Shown here piece after piece: positions 32,486-44,122 of a stretch of 64,000 nucleotides of DNA (position 1 is its first letter; each line of letters starts with the position of its first letter). This DNA comes from Eretmocerus hayati (taxonomy: Eukaryota > Arthropoda > Insecta > Hymenoptera > Aphelinidae): positions 87,000,282-87,064,281 of the forward strand of contig CM056741.1 in assembly GCA_029851415.1 (NCBI GenBank), in the 5' to 3' direction. A model generated the notes under the pieces. The model was not told the origin of the DNA. It searched no databases and was given only the letters and a program-made list of their open reading frames with translations. A program made the position numbers and the translations under genes.

Positions 32486-32871
32486 ATGAATCGGATGAAA
32501 GTAGAAAAATCAGAGCTATCATTGATGAAGAAGCAAGCACTATCGTGTTCGGTTTCACAAAATTCTATGACTCTGTTTACGGACGTAGAGTTACGCTTCG
32601 CACAGACCATGAACCGCTGGAAGTGATTTTTGGACCAAAAGAAGGTCTGCCGTTGACAGCGGCATCCAGATTACAACGCTGGGCATATTTCTTGTCAGGG
32701 TTCCAGTACGACATACGATGGATCAAAACGTCCCAGAACGGAAATTGTGATGCTCTGTCGCGTTTGCCTATCGATGACGATACGGACATTTTCGATACCA
32801 AATTTTCCATGATCCATTACATATCCAAAGAAACAACATTATGGAATATGAAACAGTACTGGCCGAAATGA
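32486..32871 (+). pseudogene. Ty3/Gypsy retrotransposon RNase H
   Basis: RAIIDEEASTIVFGFTKFYD leads into YGRRVTLRTDHEPLEVIFGP, then AASRLQRWAYFLSGFQYDIR and QNGNCDALSRLPIDDD. This is the RNase H end of a Ty3/Gypsy pol; the Asp of TDHEP is the expected catalytic residue. The start of the 108-codon ORF (32545) is internal. Reverse transcriptase and gag are absent upstream. A stop near 32869 and frame changes separate it from the integrase, so the element is dead. Confidence 0.85.
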
Positions 32872-33056
32872 AACGAGACAGTGTTCTATCTAGGATAATC
32901 AAATTTTGTATTTTCGATTGGCCAAAAGAGTCTAAACATCTCTCAGATGAAGAAAAAAGGTATTTTTCGAGACGCAACAAGTTGTCGGTAGAAGGAACTT
33001 GTTTATTTTGGGGATGCAGGATAGTTATTCCCGAAACACTGCAGAGCCAATTATGA

Positions 33057-33557
33057 GACGAATTGCATCTCTCCCACATGGGTATAGTAAAAATAAAAGC
33101 ATTGGCTAGATCATACATATGGTGGCCGGGAATTGACGCAGACATCGAGAATCTGTTAAAATCTTGCGAAATTTGTGTAGAAAACAAGAAAAAGCCTCCT
33201 CATACGCCTCTCACACCGTGGCCATGACCAGAAAAAGCCTGGCACAGAATTCACTGCAATTTTCTAGGTCCTTTTCACCACGATATGTATCTGGTGGTAG
33301 TAGATTCGTATTCAAAATGGCCCGAGGTCATAAATTTCAAGCAAAACACCAAATCATGTAGATTGGTAAGTGTCGTTCAAGATCTATTCGCGCGGCATGG
33401 ATTACCAGACCATGTGGTCACTGATAATGGCAGGCAGTTCTCCAGTGGGGAGTTCACAGCCTTTTTGAAGCAAAATAGGGTCAAACAGTTTTTTGCCACC
33501 ATGTTACCCAGCGACAAATGGGGCTGCCGGGAATTTTGTCGGTACTTTCAAAGATAA
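33057..33557 (+). pseudogene. Ty3/Gypsy integrase, zinc-binding and core region
   Basis: An HHCC zinc-binding module reads HLSHMGIVKIKALARSYIWW then LKSCEIC. After an in-frame TGA near 33228 the core continues as WHRIHCNFLGPFHHDMYLVV, then VDSYSKWPEV, then GLPDHVVTDNGRQFSSGEF. The first catalytic position is Asn (in HCNF) where the family has Asp; the second Asp is present (TDNG). A frameshift at about 33515 moves the protein to the next frame. Loss of the first catalytic acid plus stops indicates an inactive copy. Confidence 0.85.
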
Positions 33558-33945
33558 ATGTTCCAAAATCGTTCAAGGGGAGAAAACGGTAGAGACCGCA
33601 ATAGCGCAATTCCTTTTGATTACAGAAGCACACCACACTGTTCTACAGGTAAATCCCCGGCTTTTATTATACAATAGGGAGTCAAGAACGCGGTTTGACT
33701 TGTTGCGGCCCAATCTACGGTGCATCATGGCCAAAGAACAAGGGGGCCAGATTGAGTCTCGTCGAGGGTCAAGAAAAGTACAGATGGATGTCGGGGACTG
33801 GGTAATGATCGATAATTTTAGGGTATCCGGAGGAAAACGCGTTGAAGGGAAAATAATCGAGAAATTATCACCTTGTTTTGGTAAAAAACGGAGGTATCTC
33901 CAACGGTCAAGTGCAATGGGCCTCCTATTCTGAGATACAGCTATG
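33493..33945 (+). pseudogene. Ty3/Gypsy integrase, C-terminal region
   Basis: YPATNGAAGNFVGTFKDKCS covers the position of the third catalytic residue, normally Glu, which here is Gly (GAAG). TRFDLLRPNLR and then DVGDWVMIDNFRVSGGKRVE, GKIIEKLSPC follow, the usual C-terminal domain. The frame runs into the small hairpin at 33914-34048. No polypurine tract or LTR could be defined downstream. Confidence 0.8.
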
Positions 33946-34048
33946 GGGGTTAGCATTGTCGGTATAACTATACATGTATCATCTCAACATGGGCCTATAT
34001 GGACAATGCTAATCTTCATAGTTGTATCTCGGAATAGGAGGCCCATTG
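33914..34048. mobile_element. 135 bp hairpin element at the end of Gypsy pol
   Basis: Arms 33914-33960 and 34002-34048 are 47 bp inverted copies with about six mismatches (CAATGGGCCTCCTATTCTGA and its complement at the tips), separated by 41 bp. The hairpin includes the last codons of the integrase ORF, so either the element inserted there or the pol end was duplicated in inverse orientation. Confidence 0.7.
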
Positions 34049-34418
34049 AAATCAACCCTTGGGGATGCCCTCATTTTTCACCAAAATAAGATGATTCCCA
34101 GAGTTTCATCAAGATCCGTGTTCCGCAGACCTGATGCTTTCCTTGTTAATCCAATATTAACTCATTACTCATACTTATCTCTAATGACGCCCCCACAATT
34201 GTATGAGGGAAATTTCGCAAAGGGCTTTCAGCCCGTATATTGATTGAAGTAAAATTAAAAAACATGAAAAGAAATTTTGTGAGCTAAAATTTGCACCGGT
34301 CTCAATAGGAATTTTCTTCAGAATTTGCAGAATAATAGTCCGCAGGTGTTGTCTTAGTTGTTTCCCTACCTCTTTGTTTTCGGAGATTGTTATTCGCAAT
34401 ATATCATATTGACCGCGA
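34049..34418. other. Spacer between Gypsy remnant and large palindrome
   Basis: I see no ORF with a motif and no repeat. It may include former 3' Gypsy sequence (GGCATGCCCTCATTTTTCAC-like words near 34065), but no LTR is recognisable. Confidence 0.4.
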
Positions 34419-35071
34419 GGGGCGCACACTGGGAACATATACAAATTTTTTCCGGACCATCTCTCACAACCGAACCAGGCAAGGTTTGACGAAGTGAGTT
34501 AGCTCGATGTCTTCGCCAACTCTTCCTTTTCACAGGAAAAGTTCTCAAATTAGTGACAGACCAATATTTTTCCCGTAATATTAGCGAATCTGAATAAAAA
34601 TCTGCACCCGTTAGGCTCAAGTCAACTTTAAGTCGATGTAGAGACCCGAATTTTCACTCGATCGAGGTGAAATTTTGAACACTCTCCCAGTTCGATAGGG
34701 AAAAGGGGATAATGCGGTCGAAAATGGAATTATAATGATAGTCTTATCATTATAAAGTTTTTCCATTTTTTGGCCAAAATTAATCAAATTTTATATGTAT
34801 CGATAGAGAAAAATTTTTTCAAAGCAGAAATGTAATGGGCTAAACTTTCTGACTATTGGATGATATGATAAAAGGACTTTTAACCCTCTAAGAGAAGCCG
34901 ACACAGAAGTAGTTGACTTTGCGGTTTGACTTTTAGAGGCCCATAAGACCGATACCATCGGTAAATCCCGACGGAAAATATAAGTCCGCAGCCAGGCTCG
35001 GGTCATAAACAACCCTCATAAAGCCGTTATGAACTAACTCCAGCCAAATTCTGAATAATCGAAATAATCGA

Positions 35072-35287
35072 ATTGCCCCCATTCTGATTGCGGAATCTGC
35101 TTGCTGATACCAGGCTGATCAATTACAAACTTGAATGGGGGAAATCGGATAAGATTAACTATAAAAAATGATAATCGGCGATATCACTACAATCGATATA
35201 ATCTTATCAGATATTGGCCGATTTCCTCCATTCAAGTTTCTAAATGATCGGCTTGATATCCGTAAGCATATTCCATTATCAGAGTGC
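35072..35287. repeat. Inner palindrome within the left arm
   Basis: 35072-35152 (TGCGGAATCTGCTTGCTGAT, then ACAAACTTGAATGGGGGAAA) pairs with 35205-35287 with about 75-80% identity around a 50 bp AT-rich loop. The mirror copy is at 35459-35676 in the right arm. Confidence 0.75.
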
Positions 35288-35458
35288 GGTTAATCAAAAT
35301 ATTTTGATTAGTCAAAAGTTGGATAGGAGATTCCGTAATGACTTTATGAGGGTCGTTTATTACTCAAGCCGGGACCGCATTGAGTAATAAACGACCATTA
35401 TAAGGTCATTACGGAATCTCCTATCCAATTTTTGACTAATCAAAATAATTGGATTAAC

Positions 35459-35676
35459 CACACTCTGATAATGGAATATGCTTACTGATATCAAGCCGAT
35501 CATTTAGAAACTCGAATGGTCGAAATCGGCCAATATCTGATAAGATAATATCGATTGTAGTGATATCGCCGATTATCATTTTCTATAGTTAATCTTATCC
35601 GATTTCTCCCATTCAAGTTTGTAAGTGATCAGCCTAGTATCAGCAAGCAGATTCCGAAATCAGAATGGGGGCAATT
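35459..35676. repeat. Inner palindrome within the right arm
   Basis: This is the inverted duplicate of the 35072-35287 palindrome. Its two halves differ from each other more than it differs from its counterpart in the other arm. Confidence 0.75.
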
Positions 35677-36329
35677 CGATTATTTCGATTATTCAGAATT
35701 TGGCTGGAGTTAGTTCATAATGGCTTTATGAGGGTTGTTTATGACCCGAGCCTGGCTGCGGACTTATATTTTCCGTCGGGATTTACCGATGGTATCGGTC
35801 TTATGGGCCTCTAAAAGTCAAACCGCAAAGTCAACTACTTCTGTGTCGGCTTCTCTTAGAGGGTTAAAAGTCCTTTTATCATATCATCCAATAGTCAGAA
35901 AGTTTAGCCCATTACATTTCTGCATTGAAAAAATTTTTCTCTATCGATACATATAAAATTTGATTAATTTTGGCCAAAAAATGGAAAAACTTTATAATGA
36001 TAAGACTATCATTATAATTCCATTTCTGACCACATTATCCCCTTTTCCCTATCGAACTGGAAGAGTGTTCAAAATTTCACCTCGATCGAGTGAAAATTCG
36101 GGTCTCTACATCGACTTAAAGTTGACTTGAGCCTAACGGGTGCAGATTTTTATTCAGATTCGCTAATATTACGGGAAAAATATTGATCTGTCATTAATTT
36201 GAGAACTTTTCCTGTGAAGAGGAAGAGTTGGCGAAGACATCGAGCTAACTCACTTCGTCAAACCTTGCCTGGTTCGGTTGTGAGAGATGGTCCGGAAAAA
36301 ATTTGTATATGTTCCCAGTGTGGGGCGCC

Positions 36330-37319
36330 ACTATCGCTTTCCAAAAGGTGGAGAGCACTCATTACCCCCGGTCTCAGCAGGCTGAGAAGATACTGAGATG
36401 AAGTCACTGTAATTGAAGATGATGGCAGCAATGTTGAGCACATAGGTCTTGTACTATATTTATGTTCGGTCGACATAAAGCACCCGAATATCATGTACTA
36501 TGTGTTTCTGTGCGCTTGACGACTATTGCCTCCTCTAGAGAAAGCTTTCATTTGATGGTGGTAGATTTTCCCTCGAATTTTTCTTCAAAGGAAATTCTTC
36601 CCCTCCAATGAACCTATTGGATACATGAAAATTGGACTGTCCTCTCCGTATTCTCTCCAGATCTATCGACTGTGGGTAACAGTTCTCCTTGATGATGCCT
36701 TGAAAAATTACTACTGCCTCATCTTTCAAGCTCTCTGTACAAGTCTGTGTGTGTGTATGTTGTTTCCTATGGCTCAGCAAAACTCTTCACTGTTTCCACC
36801 AACCCCCCTGAAATTTTGCAAACATTCGGTGGCGTCCGTAGATGGGAACGCTACATTTTCCGCAACCCCGATCATCATTCGCTGAATTGTGAAATTCTAT
36901 CTAAAAATTTGTCATTTTTCCATATCTGGAGAATTATTCATAATTTTTTCTCCTGTCTTGAAAAATATGAGCCGTTCAATATGAGGGTTTCTGAAGGTGC
37001 TGAATCGATTAGTTGATACAGAATTTTGATCGCTTCTCACTTTATTTCAACTTCCCTGATCTCGTTTCCACATCGTTCCCCAAGACCATTATAATAACAT
37101 TTCAACATAATTCAGTATCATCCAATTTATTCAGCACCTCAAAAAACATCAAAATTACATTTCTGAAGATTTTCCAATCAGAGGGAGGGAGTAAAAATCA
37201 TTTATGAAATAAGCTTCTTCGATAAAAATGGAGAATTTTTCATTGAAAAGTTTATGAGTCAGAGAATACTCATCGGAGAATACTCAAAATTCACTGGCCT
37301 CGTGATAAGAGTATTCAAG
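36330..37319. other. Spacer, no gene recognised
   Basis: AT-rich, with ORFs of 64-89 codons lacking motifs (36535-36780, 36625-36885, 36747-37016). I see no repeat or inverted repeat of note. Confidence 0.45.
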
Positions 37320-37712
37320 GTGAGGCCGTAGTCCACCAAAAGCTCCAAATCCGTTCGGAAGATATGTCGATTTCTACTTGACCAAATAATTTGAGATTCC
37401 ACATGCAGCTACAAAATGCTCGTCTGAATGGCGCTACGGAGCCAAATATACCAATTTCACTTAAAGGAAGTGTCCAGATGAGGTTTACTTGAGAAGTCAC
37501 GCGTCGTATGTTGCCGTTCATGGGCGGGCGACGTTTGTGTACACCTCGCCTGGATACTTCTTCTAGTGGAATTGACATACTTGGCTCCGTAGCGCCATTG
37601 AGACATGCATTCTATAGATGTTTGTAAAATTCCAAGTCATTTGGTCGAGTAAAATTCGACACATCCTCCTATTGGATTCAGGGCTACATTCAATATGGCG
37701 GCGGACTACGCC
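37320..37712. mobile_element. Fold-back MITE, about 0.4 kb, possibly piggyBac-like
   Basis: Arms 37320-37450 and 37565-37712 are inverted and diverged (about 75%). Tips are GGCCGTAGTCCACC and GGCGGACTACGCCC; the right tip is followed directly by TTAA. Shared landmarks include GGCGCTACGGAGCCAA (37430) and TTGGCTCCGTAGCGCC (37583). The tip resembles that of the TTAA-flanked MITE at 43389-43860. Confidence 0.65.
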
Positions 37713-38239
37713 CTTAAAATGCACCCGCGAAGTTTTGGAATAATCTTTCGGAGCGTTGTGGATTTTCCTATGTACATATGAGGTCACGTTATTCCGGTTT
37801 CTTCGTTTGCGACAACATATTACCTCCTATGCCTGTCTAGTTGACTCTCTATGGGAATTTCGTATCAACCAATCGATTCAGAACTTCGAGATACATCTAA
37901 ATCATGCCCCCCCTCCCCACTTATTTTTGAGTCAGCAGGAGAGAGTACAAGTTATTTTGAAGAATTGCTTTTTTGCGAGAAGATTCGAAATTTGAAATAG
38001 AGGTTTTACAAGTCTGAAAATTCTCAAAGGGAGAAGTTCAAAATTTCCTGGCACTATTGTTGGGATGTTGAAAATATATCCTCGAATTCTCACACAGATT
38101 CGTACAAGTGCATCAGATGTACCGTGTTTCATGAGAGTCAATGTTATAGCTGTTCGTTCGAGTATCTCTATATACCTCCTTCCTCATCCAAATAGCGTTC
38201 TAGCGAAAATTGCGTATCAACCAATCGAGTCAGAACTTC
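37713..38239. other. Spacer, no gene recognised
   Basis: I see ORFs of up to 79 codons without motifs. The phrase CGTATCAACCAATCGANTCAGA occurs twice (37860 and 38213), so a short piece is duplicated. Confidence 0.4.
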
Positions 38240-38490
38240 GAAGCAGGATTTTCTACGGAATATTCGTTTTGTTTCATTTTGTTTAGCAAATAAACGAAAC
38301 TGAACAGAATGATCTTGTTCAAGTTGACGATAAACAGAACTGAACAAAAAATTATTGATAATCGATATCAATACACATAGCTTAACGAAATTCTAGCATT
38401 CTGAATACGTTGAATTTTGTGTCTAGGGAACGGAACGTGAACAAAATCACTCTCTATCATGTTGGAGAGGAACTAAACTAAACGCAAACA
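38240..38490. repeat. AAACGAAAC-rich degenerate repeat, copy 1
   Basis: Words such as TTTGTTTAGCAAATAAACGA, AAACTGAAC and ACTAAACGCAAAC recur on both strands. The same vocabulary fills 47410-47880, suggesting one dispersed element. Confidence 0.5.
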
Positions 38491-38511
38491 GAAGGTTTAC
38501 GTGATATTACA

Positions 38512-39872
38512 CGAAACATCCCAGATAGTGACAAAGATATTTTTGTAGAATTTCTGCGCTGATGGTAAACCATAGTTTACAATAATATTTTGATGATCTA
38601 CTGATGATCTACAGGATTCCCAGCACTCATCGACATGAGGTATTTTCGAAGGTTCTCGTTATATACAGCTAGCGTGACAATATATCAATTCACATGAGTA
38701 GTTCTTCAAGCGGTGCGATGAGCATTTGCAGCTCTCAGAGTAAATCGGTCACCTCCTCCAGTTAATGCAGCATATACTAAAACTTCGAATGAAACGTAGC
38801 AAACATAACCATCGTGTACTCCTCCTGCAACAAAAAAAACGAACCACAAAAAATCACTCCATTTTTCATAGATTTCTCGCGTCGAGTCATGATAAGCGGA
38901 CACGAGATGAGATGAGAAACGTTTAAGTCGCATCACACCAACACGTGATAGAGGTTATTGTCTGCTCGCCCAAGTTGTATCAACAATCAACATTTGATCC
39001 AAATCGCTAAAAAGAATCTTGGAGGACTTATCTGATCATGGGACTCCGATCCGGCTCTAGCTCGTGGAAAATTCTTGATCCGGAAATCATTGAATTTATA
39101 ATTCAAAACACTTTGAAGAAACAGCTCCGTCGATACTTCATTTCATTTCAACGGCATTGGTTTATTGATGTTTCAGCGAGAGTGTGCGACAGAATACGTA
39201 CAAGTAAACACTTATGTTTCCAAACCAAGGATATCAGTGCCTAGAACGTGATGATCTTCTCTTTTAACACAATTATGCAATGATGATCGTCCTGCATTCA
39301 GAGCAGAGGAAGCTGCCACAAACTGGTGCACGATTAGAGTCCCGATCAGATAAGTTCTTCAAGTTTTTTTAGCGATTTGGATCAAATGTTGATTGTTGAT
39401 ACAACTTGGGCGAGCAGACAATAACCTCTATCACGTGTTGGTGTGATGCGACTTATACGTTTCTCATCTCATTTTGTGTCCGCTTATCATGACTCGACGC
39501 GAGAAATCTATGAGAAATGGAGTGATTCTTTGTGGATCGTTTTTTCTTTGTTGCAGGAGGAGTACACGATGGTTATGTTTGCTACGTTTCATTCGAAGTT
39601 TTAGTAGATGCTGCATCAACTGGAGGAGGTGACCGATTTACTCTGAGAGCTGCAAATGCTCATCGCACCGCTTGAAGAACTACTCGTGTGAATTGATATA
39701 TTGTCACGCTAGCTGTATATAACGAGAACCTTCGAAAATACCTCATATTGATGAATACTGGAAATCTTGTAGATCATTAGTAGATCATCAAAATATTATT
39801 GTAAACTATGGTTTACCACCAGCGCAGAGTTTCTACGAAAATATCTTTGTCACTATCTGGGATGTTTTCAGC
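38512..39872. mobile_element. 1.36 kb fold-back element with 530 bp arms
   Basis: The arms, about 38512-39050 and 39330-39872, are inverted copies with about 93% identity around a 280 bp single-copy loop. The tips read ACATCCCAGATAGTGACAAA and its complement (ending CTATCTGGGATGT). The loop contains an ORF (39038-39244) without motifs. The 76-codon frame in the left arm (38706-38936, minus) is mirrored at the right. No transposase or clear target duplication is seen. Confidence 0.85.
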
Positions 39873-40440
39873 ATCATTTGCTGAAGAAAATTTATTCTCT
39901 AATTAATTGCTTTGGCATCAAGTCTGAAGATTTGTGCAACACTTTTCAGCTTTAGTAACTGCTCTCGCATTGAGTCTGGGAAAATTTGCCAGATTTTTAC
40001 AGTGTTCTCGAAAGGCAAACTGGCGTTTTCGCTCGTCTACAACGAGATCTGGCGAAAATTACCAGACTCTGATCGAGAATAAAATCTCTCGCGTCTAGTC
40101 TGGGAAAATTTTCTAGACATCTTCTGATACTTTGCAGCAAGATTTCCATCCTTTGATTAGTCGGGGATAGTGTACCAGACTTTTTACAAGATTAACTAAA
40201 AATTTTGTCAAATGAGCCAGACCACTGCTGATTCGAAAGAATGTCTGGATATTACTTGTAAATGTTTTCCAGATGTAGAGCGTTTCATTTAGTCTCGGGA
40301 ACAGTCACTATCTTGATCTGTCATTGTCGACCAGACCTTTTCCCCCGAGACCAAGAAGTCTCGCTTCGTCCGCCAAGACTGACCAAAAGCCAGACTTAGC
40401 CTGCCAGACTTTCTGACAGACGGATTTTTCCTCTCGGGGT
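39873..40440. repeat. Degenerate array of AGTCTGG/CCAGACT words
   Basis: Phrases like AGTCTGGGAAAATTTGCCAG, CTGGCGAAAATTACCAGACT and AGTCTGGGAAAATTTTCTAG recur on both strands at irregular spacing of about 40-120 bp, ending near CTCTCGGGG at 40433. It is probably a decayed element or old inverted tandem array. Confidence 0.45.
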
Positions 40441-41598
40441 AGGCCATATTGAATGATGCCAAATACTATACAATGTCAATCCTGCGCATTCCTCGTAGTT
40501 CAGAATACTCCAGGAACATTGCAGTAACACAAAAGTCAAAAATTCCGTGGAAACCCTCATATACATACCTTCTGGAATGAAGATGAAATTACACGTGGTT
40601 CCAGCCGTAACAAGGTTCAGATTTCCATGTCTCATGCAAAAAGGACATTTTTGTGATTCAATTACGCAAGAATAATTTTCCATTCTGCTGTGACCACGAT
40701 CACTAGAATTCGACGACATCAATGAAACTTGACTATGAGAAAATATAACAAAAAAAAAATAAAAAAAAGATTTGTAGATTTTCCCTTACTAAATCGGGCG
40801 CCGTTCCCACCGTTAGATGGATTTTACCGCCACGATCGCAGGGTCGCAGGCAAGAACGATTTTTGAAATGACAAGAATTTTGTGACACACTGACAACTCT
40901 CATCAGCTCTGTTATCTCGATGAGGACGACCTAGACAATAGTAGATTGGATTCTACGGAGTATGTTTAATCACCCATCCAATCTTGAGGGTGGTTGACCA
41001 ATCGCCCTCGCGCATACAAGCTAAGGCGTGGACTTGAAAATCGTTATGACAGCCGAAACATCGAGTTTTCCTGCATATCATGTCTCGTATCATTAGTCCC
41101 TAGCATAGGATGCAAGTCAGATGTCTTTCAAAGTGTTGAGAACAAGTGAATTCTCGAAATTCCCCAGTGAAAATCCCCAGTTGCCGCAAATCATGGCTCC
41201 TGCGAGTTGACTTATGTCTTCATCACAATATCGCCCAAGTTCTGAGATTCGCCTACATATTCCTTCACTTGAGAATCTTGGGGGCCAAAAATTTTCATTT
41301 ATAAGTATTTGTTTGATGCAAGACCAATAGTGTAGTTATTTTTCGGAGAGAAAATTTAATCATTTTTGTTCTCTGGCTCGTGCGCTCTTCAACGAATCCT
41401 TAATTCCATACAACATTTTGCACCAAATCATGATAACTATTCTCCAAAAAAATTTCACACCGATTCGTCAAGTTCTGTAAGGCTAGTTCCATTCATTCGG
41501 GAAAAATCCTTGGCTTGGAGAATACATCGAAACAGAGAAGAAGAAGTGGCACAAGTTATGAAAGATGTCCATGAGGAAATTATGTAGTTACCATCAAA
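40441..41598. other. Spacer, no gene recognised
   Basis: A 108-codon minus-strand ORF (40396-40722) contains CPFCMRHGNLNL with one CxxC and nothing further. Near 41030 there is GACTTGAAAATCGTTATGAC then AGCCGAAACATCGAG, a short SINE-like phrase. I see no supported gene. Confidence 0.4.
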
Positions 41599-42511
41599 CG
41601 GGGTAACTTTGCCACGGGGCGTGTAACTTTGCCAAACCCCCGGAAAAAAATTTCTAAGACTGCTGTAGGTGAGAAAGAGAGTCTTAGCACTTCAGCATAA
41701 ATTTTCTCCGGTAAAGGCATGCGTGAGCTATGTTTTGTCCCCACGGGAATTGACTGTAGATGCCTCATAGTTGTTTGAAACCTATCTTAAGGTCAGTGTG
41801 TGTCAAGCAAAAGAAACTAGTCCCAAAAAATGACAGTACGGGCACTTGTCGAATTACAGGTAAATAATCCATATTCTCATCGACACATACCGTTTGCTTG
41901 ATGATAGAATTGTTACAAAGCAGAATTTTCACACTCTGCAAATTTTACGTTGAGAGATTGGAAAACAGCTGCTTTCTTGGCTATGGTGGAGTAACTTTGC
42001 TACACTCTCGAGCATCTGGTTTGCTCAAAGCAAAGCATATTTTCTCCAATTCTCCTCACATAACTCTCTATCTCGTCACATTTTTCATCCTCCCAATTCA
42101 GTTTTGCCCCGTCTGCTTTGACGGATGTCAAAAGACTGGCCCAAGTTCGTTCTAATTGCGATAAATTTTCATACGAACGTGATTGACTCGGCTCTGCGTT
42201 AAATGAAATCACATATCGCGTGGATGGATTCTATTAAAATTAAGGATCGTCAATGACTGTTTCGCGCTGAGCTCTGCTCGAAGTACTGATGCTGCATTGA
42301 TTACATGGAACAGTGGCGCGCAGTTTAAGGTTCTTCTTTTAATTCACAAAAATTACATGAAAGAGTCTAGAACTCAATTCGAGAGACGAACTGACCTTCA
42401 CTTGTCAATCCAAATCTGTGAACACGAATCCATGCGCATAACTGGAGCATCACCTTCCAAAAGTCTTGTGTAGCGTGCCAAAGATGCGAATCTAGCGGAC
42501 ATGTGAAAAAT

Positions 42512-42905
42512 TCCTTGAGGCGAGCATTCGGTTGCCGTGCAAGCTGAATTTTGCCCCAATTCCACTCTTTGGATTTGGGATAGATGACGAGCTGTCAAAC
42601 TCTCGATATTGTGTGACTCGTATGCGACAGCATGTCACTCAGCCCAATTCGAAGTAGAATTCGAGTCAGGAATGATGGAAAATATACCTTCATAATAGGC
42701 TAGTGAATTACTGGGAAGTACCAACGGTATGATCGTTTTCATTTCCCTCCAAAACTCTTGCAATTTGGGATAAAAAGCAAGTTGTTGACTACACATTGAA
42801 CAAGAACTATGACTCGACGACTCGTTTGGAGGAGAATCTTCAAAAGTCTCACCTCAAATTTTAGTAAAACTCCATTGAGGGGTGCACGGCAACTGCACGC
42901 CCCCC
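42512..42905. mobile_element. Diverged palindromic MITE, relative of 13027-13412
   Basis: The left part TTGAGGCGAGCATTCGGTTG then CCGTGCAAGC matches the inverted right part GTGCACGGCAACTGCACGCC. Inside, TCTTTGGATTTGGGATAGAT and CTTGCAATTTGGGATAAAAA resemble the CTTGCGATTTGGACTAAA words of the 13 kb element. Roughly 65-75% similar. Confidence 0.5.
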
Positions 42906-42924
42906 AAATCGACATTTGTTAGTA

Positions 42925-44122
42925 CAGTCGGGACTCGTTATACGTGGTTTTAGTATACGCGATTCAGCTTATACGCGGTTCGTCAATTGAGGTCATTCCT
43001 TATTTCACGCGTTCATGAAACTTTGCTACACGGCTGCATACGATAACTCTTCTCAAGATTTTTTGGTTGTATTGAATCTTCAAAATTGCGTAATGATACA
43101 GTGAGATCGATAGTATTCTAATGGCAACGTTCTACGATTGGGCTTCCGCGAAGAGAATTATAACGATACTGAGAGACACAAATGATGAGGCAATCTTCAA
43201 TGACTCCATGATGAAGCAGTGTCCAAGATTTGAATATAATGTATCATGCAAGAGTATGGAGAGCTCTTCAAAGACATCTCGCGAAGAGCTGAACAGGAAA
43301 AAATCGAGGACTACCTTCGAAAAATAGATGCATGATTCTTATATCTTTGTGTCCAAAGTTTTTATAGAATGAACTATACAATCCTTAAGGCCAGTCCGTA
43401 GTGCTTACACTTACTCACTACTCCATAGATGGCGCCACAGTGAATTGCATAGCGTAATTCCAACAATATTTAATCTTTAGATAGTTGCAAACACTTTTCG
43501 GACCAAATCATTGAGTCAGCGCGCTTCCCAATGAAATTTTCAATCGTTTGAGCTTTGTTGCGTCTCAAAACTCGTGATATATTTTGCGAGATTTGGAAAA
43601 TGGCAATGGTGCATGATAGCGTGGTTCCTACGATGAGGCAGCCCAGTTCAAGATTGCAGATTTCCAAATCCTGCAAAATATATCGCGAATTTTGAGACGC
43701 AACAGAGCTCAAATGATTGGAAATTTCATTTGGAAGCGCGCTGACTCAATGATTTGATCCGAAAAGTGTTTGCAATTATTTGAAATTAGATATTGTTTGA
43801 AAACCTGCATGTACTCCGGTGCGTGTCTGGTTGCGGTATTGCGGGGACTACGGACTGGCCTTAACGATTCTTACTCTATCCTGATGAAAAAATTCACTTC
43901 TCTGTGGAGAATTTCTCTTTCGCTCCGTATACGCGGATTCTACACTGTGGACGGGTACATATCGGATCATTCTCATAAGCACCATGTTCACTTATACGTG
44001 GTCTGGTCAGTCGCCGGAACGCATCCCCCTATGTTCCATAAGCGTAATGTATTAGTATACGGAGTTTCCTTATACGCGGGACCCCCTGGACCGCATCTTC
44101 CGCGTCTAACGAGTCCCGACTG
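42925..44122. mobile_element. Pogo/Tigger-like DNA transposon, non-autonomous, 1.2 kb
   Basis: The ends are CAGTCGGGACTCGTTATACG (42925) and its inverse CGTCTAACGAGTCCCGACTG (ending 44122), flanked by TA at 42923-42924 and 44123-44124. Subterminal repeats of TATACGCG and TATACGTGG words on both sides, as in 42949-42985 and 43925-44085, fit pogo-type ends. A 68-codon frame (43121-43327) has no transposase motif. It carries the TTAA-flanked MITE in its middle. Confidence 0.75.
43389..43860. mobile_element. 472 bp fold-back MITE with TTAA target duplication
   Basis: It is flanked by TTAA at 43385-43388 and 43861-43864. The tips are GGCCAGTCCGTAGT and ACTACGGACTGGCC. Arms of about 200 bp are inverted (GTTTGCAACTATCT-like words near 43480 and 43770, GCGTCTCAAAACTCGTGATA and its inverse near 43560 and 43690). 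TTAA duplication and G/C start are the signature of piggyBac-type insertion. It lies within the pogo-like element, so it is younger. Confidence 0.8.

Larger units (their letters stand above)
34419..36329. mobile_element. 1.9 kb near-perfect palindrome
   Basis: The arms 34419-35367 and 35380-36329 are about 949 bp each and roughly 98% identical, meeting across a 12 bp centre (GCCGGGACCGCA). The apex is GGTCGTTTATTACTCAA and its complement. The tips carry CACACTGGGAACATATACAA. Each arm contains its own older, more diverged palindrome. An ORF of 73 codons appears identically in both arms in opposite directions only because the arms match. No target duplication could be assigned. No protein family is recognised. 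Confidence 0.9.

Noticed and set aside
34791..35956. Two identical 73-codon ORFs in opposite directions, like a duplicated gene pair
   Set aside because: They are the two arms of one palindrome; identity is explained by arm identity and there is no protein family.
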